38,681 nt of DNA from Priapulus caudatus (taxonomy: Eukaryota > Priapulida > Priapulimorpha > Priapulimorphida > Priapulidae), in NCBI RefSeq assembly GCF_000485595.1, contig NW_014577070.1, forward strand, positions 917,394-956,074, read 5' to 3'. The notes under the pieces were generated by a model, which saw nothing but the letters and a program-made list of their open reading frames with translations, did no database searches and was not told the DNA's origin. Shown here piece by piece: positions 30,801 through 36,600 of the stretch. Position 1 is the first letter of the stretch. The number at the start of each line of letters is the position of its first letter. Position numbers and translations under genes: made by a program.

Positions 30801-31594
30801 CGTAAGATTTCATGGTCATCGAGATCTTACTACCGCTATATCAAACTGCAGAGCGTGACATGCTGTATTGCTTATATCACAGTCGAGCCTTTTCTGCGAA
30901 TAGTGTCTTTCAATTTCATGCTATAAAAATATATTTTAATTCACATTATGATCACTTAGTACTGAGTCAGTTTATAATATATTAAATTTTATTTATAAAA
31001 ATTGCTAATATGTACCGGTAAAAGGAAATCTTTGGTAATTCGATAAAGACGAATAATGTGACGTATCACGAGCGTTATCGAGGTGTGAATTTTGCAGGAT
31101 TTTACCTCAGCACCGATGTCATCTGTGTGATCATGATGAGACACATTCGTAAGGATGGCCTGCTATATTTTGTTGACTTCGTGTCATGTATTCTGCAACT
31201 ATATGCTGCTTTCGGTAAATATAAACAATTTTTATTCCGAATTAGTATGTGTATAGAACACCTATGCGAAACAACAGGATCAGTATATATTATATATATA
31301 CTGTTGTCACCTAATCTAAAGTTTTCTGTGTTATGGCAGTCATTATAAGCATCTAATGACGAACACGCATTTTCAGGTCAGTTTAATAAGCGGGATCCTG
31401 CCCACGGCGGAATTGTGAAGATGAATCTGAGTGACGTAAGTGCAAGTGACATCAGCTCTCGTCGCACATATGGCACAAGGAGCTGCGTGCCACAATTAAT
31501 TAGCGACTATACTGGAAAACCTTGGTTCACTATTAGCTGCCAATAATTTTTTGTTCACTTTCTCTAGTGGATTCGCGCTGCAGTGCACACGTGA
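16954..31594 (+). CDS. calpain-family protein with substituted catalytic Cys and His (predicted inactive protease)
   Basis: Exons: 16954-17103, 17950-18019, 18475-18592, 19444-19578, 22564-22735, 23654-23734, 24175-24341, 24642-24814, 26038-26156, 26567-26667, 26931-27038, 27263-27308, 27556-27673, 28031-28086, [one EF-hand exon not found], 30161-30244, 31098-31214, 31377-31435, 31568-31594. All joined phases agree except across the missing exon. The product is about 633 residues plus the missing segment, against about 700 for classical calpains. Domain order: short N-terminus, CysPc protease core, C2-like domain, penta-EF-hand domain. Conventional calpains are Ca2+-dependent cytosolic cysteine proteases with a Cys-His-Asn triad. 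Here Ser76, Arg233 and Asn258 occupy those places. The Ser-to-Arg spacing of 157 equals the Cys105-His262 spacing of human m-calpain. A regulatory or scaffolding pseudoenzyme role is inferred. The start ATG has a good context (AGATATGG). Confidence 0.88.
17176..17551. mobile_element. palindromic MITE-like element with nested inverted repeats
   Basis: Begins GGGGCACACGAGCGATTTTT and ends with its near-complement (...GCTCGTGTGCCCC), flanked on both sides by TA. Terminal inverted repeats run about 40 bases with few mismatches. Inside, the same motif (CGTGTGCCC next to ATCGCCCGAT or TAAATCGC-like pieces) recurs several times in both orientations, so it may be a dimer or nested insertion. No transposase frame is present. 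It lies in calpain intron 1. The likely mover is a DNA transposon of unknown superfamily; a TA target duplication is the simplest reading. Confidence 0.8.
17950..18019 (+). CDS. calpain exon 2: segment before the active site
   Basis: A 70-bp exon encoding LLDGQNQCDITTGKL(G), matching the calpain pattern G-A-T-R-x-D-I-x-Q-G-x-L-G. The size of 70 bp equals, from memory, that of exon 2 in vertebrate classical calpains. Phase 0 in, phase 1 out. Confidence 0.85.
18475..18592 (+). CDS. calpain exon 3: active-site exon with Cys to Ser
   Basis: Encodes DSWLVSSLGSLYLTKSM..., where calpains have GDCWLLAAIASLTLN. The catalytic Cys is AGT (Ser76). The rest (RVIPSEQSFDDDYCGLFYF) follows the family closely. 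It starts at acceptor CCTACAG after a pyrimidine stretch and ends TTCAG|GTAAAA in phase 2. Confidence 0.9.
19444..19578 (+). CDS. calpain exon 4
   Basis: Encodes VWWHGTWKKVVIDDRLPT and SDGSHQFWAALIEKAFAK, matching the family's V-V-I-D-D-R-L-P-T and E-F-W-x-A-L-L-E-K-A-Y-A-K blocks. Ends GCTAA|GTAAGA, completed by G of the next exon to give Lys. Confidence 0.92.
   Translation, partial: SLVARYVEEGSHRRSPSHRQQQAGVHTERRQPSVLGSTHRKGVR
19660..19937. repeat. CA/GC-rich degenerate repeat and (TA)n in calpain intron 4
   Basis: CACACA, CACGCACGCA and CCCCCC-rich sequence ending in a short TA run. Cys/Val- or His/Thr-rich frames here are artefacts. Confidence 0.85.
20124..20172. repeat. TA-rich microsatellite in calpain intron 4
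   Basis: Two interrupted (TA)n runs. The surrounding 19940-21030 is AT-rich intron in which I see no exon or RNA gene. Confidence 0.85.
21322..21409. repeat. (TATC)n tetranucleotide array ending at the gap
   Basis: About 20 TATC units run straight into the Ns. A noisy version reappears at 21770-21960 on the other side. Confidence 0.92.
21410..21434. other. assembly gap (25 N)
   Basis: Exactly 25 Ns, a fixed-size placeholder and not a measured gap. It sits within calpain intron 4 and does not break a recognised exon. Confidence 0.98.
22564..22735 (+). CDS. calpain exon 5
   Basis: Encodes LYGSYEALKYNTIVDGLTDL and TGGVVETMDMKDDP, matching the calpain L-x-G-S-Y-E-A-L and D-F-T-G-G-V blocks, then LVTCSTPN. 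Starts with G completing the Lys codon of exon 4; ends AAC|GTACGT in phase 0. Confidence 0.92.
22834..23208. repeat. imperfect inverted repeat in calpain intron 5
   Basis: The arm at 22834-22890 (TACCCGCGTAG, CCTTCGCTTCCGCTA, GGGCTA, GACTTAACGGTGCT) is matched in reverse complement by 23150-23212 (TACCCGTGTAGC, CCCTTCGCTTCCGCTA, GGGCTA, GACCCAAAGTGCT). The arms are about 60 bases and the spacer about 260 bases. This may be a decayed DNA transposon or two opposed copies of a short element. Confidence 0.65.
23654..23734 (+). CDS. calpain exon 6: catalytic-His exon with His to Arg
   Basis: An 81-bp phase 0-0 exon, PAKGSVPEILPNGLSLGRSY then RVIQLEK. It aligns to the family block N-G-L-x-x-G-H-A-Y-S-V-T: the Gly and Tyr are kept, His is Arg233. 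The acceptor is ATATTTCAG and the donor GTATTA. It was identified because it is the only open segment between exons 5 and 7 with both correct phases and the G-x-x-Y frame. Confidence 0.8.
24175..24341 (+). CDS. calpain exon 7: catalytic-Asn exon (Asn kept)
   Basis: Encodes SIQLVRLRNPWGAANYSGAW and ADGEFW, the family's R-x-R-N-P-W-G and D-G-E-F-W blocks. Asn258 and Trp260 are retained. The frame requires a GC donor (TTCTG|GCAAGC at 24342), joined to acceptor TGTAG at 24641. Confidence 0.92.
24642..24814 (+). CDS. calpain exon 8: end of protease core, start of C2-like domain
   Basis: Encodes MPYYDFVKCFASLELVHI, then HGRWCRGVTAGGCRNHA, which matches the calpain G-x-W-x-x-G-x-x-A-G-G-C-R-N signature opening the C2-like domain III. 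Ends CACGCAG|GTACGG in phase 1. Confidence 0.93.
25080..25512. repeat. GT-rich degenerate repeat in calpain intron 8
   Basis: (GT)n mixed with GCGT and CGTGTG units. No coding signal; Cys/Val-rich frames are artefacts. Confidence 0.88.
25941..26014. repeat. strong hairpin: 32-base inverted repeat with 10-base loop
   Basis: Arms 25941-25972 and 25983-26014 (core GCGGCTGTCGTTAC / GTAACGACAGCCGC) are complementary except for two positions; the loop is AGACACGACA. It ends 23 bases before the exon 9 acceptor, so it could form in the pre-mRNA over the branch-point region. It may be a minimal MITE or a stem-loop footprint. Confidence 0.9.
26038..26156 (+). CDS. calpain exon 9: C2-like domain
   Basis: Encodes (E)TFYTNPQLLLTVSEADDVLI and PHVIGFSVYQ, matching the family's F-W-x-N-P-Q-x-x-L and I-G-F-x-x-Y blocks. 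Phase 1 in, phase 0 out. Confidence 0.93.
26283..26336. repeat. (TA)n microsatellite in calpain intron 9
   Basis: Two TA runs joined by TGTA. Confidence 0.9.
26567..26667 (+). CDS. calpain exon 10: C2-like domain
   Basis: Encodes LTKVIAERLPVNFFQNYVAK and YTNSRQITHR, corresponding to the L-P-x-x-F-F and T-Y-I-N-x-R-E-V-S region. Ends CATAG|GTGAAA, phase 2. Confidence 0.85.
26931..27038 (+). CDS. calpain exon 11: C2-like domain
   Basis: Encodes YWLPQGRYVIMPTTHEAGKE then GGFTVRI, a close match to the family's L-P-x-G-x-Y-V-x-x-P-S-T-x-E-x-x-x-E-G-x-F-x-L-R. Phase 2 in, phase 2 out. Confidence 0.93.
27263..27308 (+). CDS. calpain exon 12: linker to penta-EF-hand domain
   Basis: A 46-bp exon, LLDDTTAVTKTVLIK. 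It has no strong family signature, but both phases fit. The frame needs a GC donor, AAAG|GCACGT at 27309; the nearby GT at 27313 would break the frame. Confidence 0.6.
27556..27673 (+). CDS. calpain exon 13: EF-hand 1
   Basis: Encodes YENIFLQYADEQRQVDVFCL then SQALKVCLPK, aligning to F-x-Q-x-A-G-D-D-M-E-I-x-x-x-E-L-x-x-x-L of the penta-EF-hand domain. The loop has lost its usual acidic ligands and the final Glu (Cys instead), so Ca2+ binding is doubtful. Confidence 0.82.
27843..27978. repeat. (TA)n then (GA)n microsatellite in calpain intron 13
   Basis: About 19 TA units followed by about 90 bases of GA-rich repeat, ending shortly before exon 14. Confidence 0.9.
28031..28086 (+). CDS. calpain exon 14: helix between EF-hands 1 and 2
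   Basis: A 56-bp exon, (D)VSDCSDLNICRRVIAALE, matching the F-S-x-E-T-C-R-x-M-x-x-L-x-D segment. Phase 1 in, phase 0 out; donor GTGAGT. The EF-hand 2 loop exon that should follow was not found. Confidence 0.78.
28093..29840. repeat. degenerate ~20-bp minisatellite (unit near TGTAGAAAGGAGCGAAGGCA)
   Basis: Dozens of imperfect copies of GTAGAAAGGAGCGAAGGC, clearest at 28090-28830 and fading to the right. Spacing and sequence vary by many one-base indels, so this is either an old array or noisy long-read filler. It occupies the calpain intron where the EF-hand 2 exon would be expected. Frames rich in F/Y/S/L on the minus strand are artefacts of the unit. Confidence 0.85.
29850..29998. repeat. 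60-bp tandem duplication
   Basis: ACAACGACAGACATATAGTG followed by AGGCATGATGT occurs at 29875 and again at 29935, with GAGCAAnGGTnGTG segments at each unit border, giving two full copies and a partial third at the right edge of the minisatellite. Confidence 0.88.
30161..30244 (+). CDS. calpain EF-hand 3 exon
   Basis: Encodes NILAVTPKRRIVASWKAEKL then REALKDVG, aligning to the family's Y-D-x-D-x-S-G-T-I-x-x-x-E-L-R-x-A-L-x-x-x-G. The EF loop is basic where ligands should be, so it is unlikely to bind Ca2+. The frame needs phase 1 in, so one exon of 3n+1 bases is missing upstream. An alternative acceptor at 30138 would give phase 0 and would also be open. Confidence 0.75.
31098..31214 (+). 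CDS. calpain EF-hand 4 exon
   Basis: A 117-bp exon, FYLSTDVICVIMMRHIRKDG then LLYFVDFVSCILQLYAAF, matching G-F-x-L-x-x-x-x-x-x-x-I-x-x-R and F-D-x-F-x-x-C-L-V-R-L. From memory 117 bp is also the vertebrate calpain size for this exon. Confidence 0.92.
31377..31435 (+). CDS. calpain EF-hand 5 exon
   Basis: A 59-bp exon, (G)QFNKRDPAHGGIVKMNLSD, matching F-K-x-L-D-P-E-N-T-G-T-I-x-L-x-L. This exon and its flanks are the part duplicated in inverse orientation at 1821-2058. Confidence 0.92.
31568..31594 (+). CDS. calpain last exon with stop
   Basis: A 27-bp exon, WIRAAVHT then TGA, matching the W-L-x-x-x-x-x ending of classical calpains. The same 27-bp size is recalled for vertebrate genes. Confidence 0.88.
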   Translation, partial: WIRAAVHT

Positions 31595-33349
31595 CATCCT
31601 ATGTTGCCGAGGAGCCGGGTTCAACTGTGAGGCAAGCGGCCGCGTATACAAGTGCAATATCACCAACATGAAATCACTCCTAATGTTCAAAACGTTATTA
31701 AAGCCGACTACCGCATGCTGAAGTGTAAAAATTATTGTAAATATTAAAGCTACACGATCAAAATTATAATTATTTTTTATTACACTACTATTATTTTTAA
31801 TATATTATCAGGTGCAGATATAACAGCAAATACTGGAAATTATATTAAAATAGTAATGTGGTATTAACTTTGTTACGATGCACGTTTGCATAATTAATTC
31901 GAACAGTAAAGGTAAGATCAGGCAAGAAATTGGACACTTCAAATTAACTTTCAATAACGTTCACACTTTTCATCATCATTCTCCTATTTGTACTTTCTTT
32001 TAAGACGGGAAATTTTTGAAAAATAATGACTAAATATCAATCTATAGTTATTAATTCTGTCTAATTGTGACTATGTATTGTGTTTTTGTCACATATTGTG
32101 AACGTATCCGCTTATTATCGCAATAAACACGTTGAATATTTACATATAGTTTGACTTGATTTGTAACAGTATGAATGCATGATCACCTGCAGTGTCGAGA
32201 CTCACTATAGCTTTGATAAAAACCAAACAAACTTAATAATTGTGCGCACACGTCTTATGATAGTATATTATCTGTTAAAAAAATGTATATTTTGTATATG
32301 TATAAATCTGTTATAATGGTGATTGCTTACATGGTGAACCGCAACACCGCTACAGGAAACAAGTTGAACATTTGCATTGTTGTGTTATTAGATTTCTTAC
32401 AGTATGAAGAGAGGATAATCCGCAACGTTAATTCATAGCATTGCGAAATAGACTCAAAAAGGCAATTCAATCATTATGCGCACAAGTATTTTTTATCGTA
32501 CATTAGTTCTAAATAGAGCAAGTTTATGTTGTGAACCATTAAGCCCACTGCTTTAGCATTAGCCCACTCCAATAGCCCCATGGTTTTTTTACTTTGCGTT
32601 TTCTTTTATAATGTTAAATACGATGGCGAAAACGATGCTAACTTAAACTATTCTTAGCTATTTATGCTAGCTTATATATACTGCTGAGCGCGGCGAGTGC
32701 TGCTCTAACTCCCTTTACCCGTGTAGCACATCGCTGCCGTGTTAAATCGCTGCACGGGTAGAGTTATTGCTTCTGACGAGTTTCACAGATGCTAACTTGG
32801 GATTCGTTATTTAGAGTTTTTGCAACGCGTCATCCTATCTCGTGTCCTTCATGGTGTCATTCGTTATCATTGCCTCGGTAAAACTTTCGCGACGTTGCAA
32901 AAAGCTATATTAAAACATGGTAGTAGGGCTCCGTTTTCACACGTACGGTATGCTTTTTACACGCAATAAACACAATTAATTATGTTTATTTTACATTTCT
33001 GGTTTGCGCTATACCTGCTGTTCAAATCAATAATCATGCCAGCCATTCAATTTTGGTGCACTCTCTAGATAAAATGGTCAAATTTGACAAAAAACTCATA
33101 ACAGGAATGTTCTCGTTTAATTAATTAATTCGTTAAGTGCTCTTCGAGCCTCAATGGTACTTTTCCGTCGCTAAAATCGAAATTACCGGTCAAGTTAACG
33201 AGTCTAAGAGCCAGGAACGGTTTTTTTGTCATTTACACAGTCGCACTCAATCGAATGCAGCTGTTTTTCCCTACCGCGCGCAGAAATTGCTAGTGCGCGT
33301 TATTAGCCTCTAGAACGGATGAAACGGCCAACGCTTCTTGAGCATATTG
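31595..33349. other. convergent intergenic region between calpain and lectin genes
   Basis: AT-rich, no coding signal on either strand. It holds candidate poly(A) signals for calpain (ATTAAA 31743-31748; AATAAA 32122-32127) and for the lectin on the minus strand (AATAAA, 32990-32985). The two genes point toward each other here. Confidence 0.55.
32985..32990 (-). terminator. candidate poly(A) signal of the lectin gene (AATAAA)
   Basis: AATAAA on the minus strand, 360 bases past the lectin stop codon at 33350. Other AT-rich hexamers nearby make this tentative. Confidence 0.3.
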
Positions 33350-33648
33350 CTAGTTCGCGTCTGCAATTGCCGGCTCCGACTCGCACAGTGGAAGAAGATC
33401 GGTGCGTGAGCAGCTCGTGTCCCGCCAGCCCATGCCCGCGCTTGCGTCCGCGAACACGCAGTTCAGCTGGCCGTGCGGTCGGTCGGGCTCGAGCGCTAAC
33501 CAGCCGACGACTGCGCTGGAGAAGCAGGCGCGACCGGGGTGTCCCCACTCGTAGATGCCGTCGTGTCGCCAGTGGTCGTTGCCGCTCGTCCAGAATCCCG
33601 GCGCGTAGCCTGCAGGGCAGTTGCGAGGCACGTTTATCACGAGGTCAC
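33350..33648 (-). CDS. lectin exon 4: C-terminal half of the carbohydrate-recognition domain
   Basis: Encodes GDLVINVPRNCPAGYAPGFW, TSGNDHWRHDGIYEW, GWLALEPDRPHGQLNCVF, MGWRDTSCSRTDLLPLCE and the stop. The exon is markedly GC-rich compared with the lectin's other exons. The acceptor GCGCGCGAG|GTGACC is unusual. Confidence 0.88.
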
Positions 33649-36600
33649 CTCGCGCGCGCGCGCACACACAGCTCGTCGTCGTGGGCCTCAGTTCGCATGC
33701 GGGGAATCGTGCGCCGCGCGTGTTCGTTCGCTTCTTCAGAACTGAGAATTCTGGTGAATGGGCGTCTGTTCGGCGACGTTTGCCGTCGACTTCGGTCGCA
33801 GATAAACGGACGTGTTTCTCGCTGAAAGTTTGTCGGTTCGTTTCAATATGTTGCGCATCACGTGCGTGTATATTGTTCGCAGAACCTCGCCGTTCAACAA
33901 GCAGAATATCAGAGCGACGAACAACCCCTGAATGAAAAGCAAAACGTCGAGTGTAAGATTATGTGACGTTGTAGAGATAAGAATTTCTCGATGTGTGTTA
34001 AGATGAGATATGATAAAACATCGTTATAGAATCCACTTCAGGAAACATGAATGCGTAATTGATTCACGGCTATATCGGCGAGAGAAATAGAGGGAATGAC
34101 TACGGCAAGGTCACGTGCGTGTCCCGATCATCTGTTTGCATGAAAAGAGTACTCCCTGTCTGCGATTAACCATCTGCGAGACGTATTTCGTTCATTTTTA
34201 CGTAAACGTATACATACATCATTCAAATATCGCATAAAAGATCTGAACTGCTTGCTGTTCAGCCTGACAACGCTTCCTGGTAATACTGGGGTTATGACGC
34301 CTAAAACTGTTCAGGTCTTTCTGCGAATACATGGACATCTCTCTTACATGTACATAGTCAGAACTATGGCACATGGAGCGCTTTCCCCATTATAAGAAAG
34401 TGACGTGTGTATGCGTACTCTTCACTATATGTAGGTATATAGCTCGATTAGAACATTAAACATTGAGGTGGCAAAATAATACCAGGAGGATATCATTTAG
34501 GGAATCGTATTTTTGTAAATCGCTTTGTGCAGATAATATTAGTTATGATAATTGATATAAAAAATTAATTCCAGTCCCCCGTGTGAGAGGGATTAGAGAG
34601 TGCATTACCTATATAGAGAGCTTAACAACTGACAAATGTAATATGAGGTACCCATCAGTGGATTAGCGTTGATCTATAGTTTCGCAAAAAGCAGACAAGG
34701 GAGAACGTATAAAAAGTGGGCATGAGCGCAATAAGAGGCATTTTACCGCGACTGCACAGCTCTTGTGTTTATTTCTTGAAACGACGCAGAAAATGGCGCA
34801 GACATTAGGTGTGATTATAGAACACGTTGTTCCGCGATTACGTGCTTTTTTATGTTTATTACCTGAAACGACGCGAAAAAGGCGTAGACCTTAGTGAAGA
34901 CCTCTGCACCTGAGGTTCCTTGCGGAGGTCGATAAATCAGCAGTATGTACTGCGCACCAAACAACGGCACGAGAATGAGAACAGCGCGAACTGCCTTCCT
35001 GTAAGTGACATCAAACGAGTTCACGCGGGTTAATAGGGTAACGGTTCATAGTATAGCACTCAGTTTATATTTACTCACTATAAAAGTTTCTGATAATAAA
35101 CGAATGCTTTGTTAAATGCGGTGATATAAATAGGCCTGACAACAAGCAAGCACAGCTGTTAAACTCTCGAGGTATTTGGTAAGCATAAGCCGTGGGGACT
35201 ACCTATACATATGTATTGCCGATTGCAATCATATATGCAATAATAATCCCCATTATAGATATGCGCGCGTGCGCGTGTGCGTGTATAATATTATGTGTGC
35301 GTGCGTGCGTGCGTGCGTGTGCGTGCGCGCATGTGTGTGTCCGCGCATGTGCGTGTGTGTGTGCGTGTGTGTGCGTGCGTGCGTTCATGTGTGCGTGCGT
35401 GCGTGCGTGTGTGTAATATTATTACTGCCAACTATCACCAAATCCATGAGCTAGTATACATAGCCAGTACCGGCGATCGTTTGCGTGCGATAGGTCTAAG
35501 CGATGGCGATGCAACGACGGAGATAGCAATACTTGCCATGTCTGCTGCGGGTCAGGCGCATTCACTGCTCGCATCTTCTGCAGTAAAACTCGTACTATGT
35601 TGCATAGGAAAAACAGGTTTATCTGCAATAACGAAGAAAACTACAGCTGACATGATAGTTATTTGATTATTTTCGAATCTACTACTGTTTTTACAAGATA
35701 TATATATATAGAGCAAATTTAAGATATATATTTATATATTTTAGAAGATATCAAACCTGAGATGAGGTTTTTGAAGTCTCTTTTGCTGGCATATTGGGAC
35801 AACCGGCTCATCTCTTCCTGCGTGTCAATGTCTACTAGATGTCCTCCACGAGAATTGCAACTCTCTTCTGCACGCCACCAATCAACCGTGTCGTCTTCGT
35901 CTGTGGCGAATCTGGTCAGAAACATTTTACGATTTGTAATCAATGGGGTTTGCAGTATAAGTCTCCATCGCGTATCAGTACGACGTACGTTTCATGATCG
36001 TAGAATGCAATAGTGTAGGGTAAGATACCAAGCCGAAATTTAGCATTGGGTCCGTCACACCACCTCATGAAAATAGGGGTTTCTAATATTCACTTTACTC
36101 ACTAAACGTGAATTTGCTCGAATATTTTTATCCCTAAACTCACTACTCGAAAGATTAGAATTATTATTTCTCGATAACCCGATATTCTTCAATATCCTCA
36201 CGCATAAACGGTTTATGTCCCGTTGCATTGCGAAGTTGATATAAAATAAGGAACGTCAGCCGCCTACGCCATTTGGAACGACTCGACAAAGCGACAAAGA
36301 AGGGTTATTCCACTTGAGACGGCACGATGAATAGATTACAGAATTCAATAAAAATCTCGCACCTGTAGCAGCTGTCGTAAATCAATGTATACGAATCAGC
36401 GCACACCAACGTTCCGTCCAACCGAGCCTGTAATCGTTCCACTGCAGTGGCTGTCTTCTCCATCGACTATCATGCAAAACGAATGACACTCAGACAACCA
36501 TTATGCAAAACAAAGAATCGCAAACTGTCCATTTTAGACCGTCATTCTTCTCTTGTCTGCCGCCCCTGCGCGGTCCCCCTGTTTTCTTATTTTGTCTTTG

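Noticed and set aside
33350-35622. Single lectin-GPCR fusion gene
   Set aside because: Phases between lectin exon 3 and the GPCR TM5 exon do not match, the GPCR has its own stop at 33736, and lectin exon 4 completes the lectin domain in phase.
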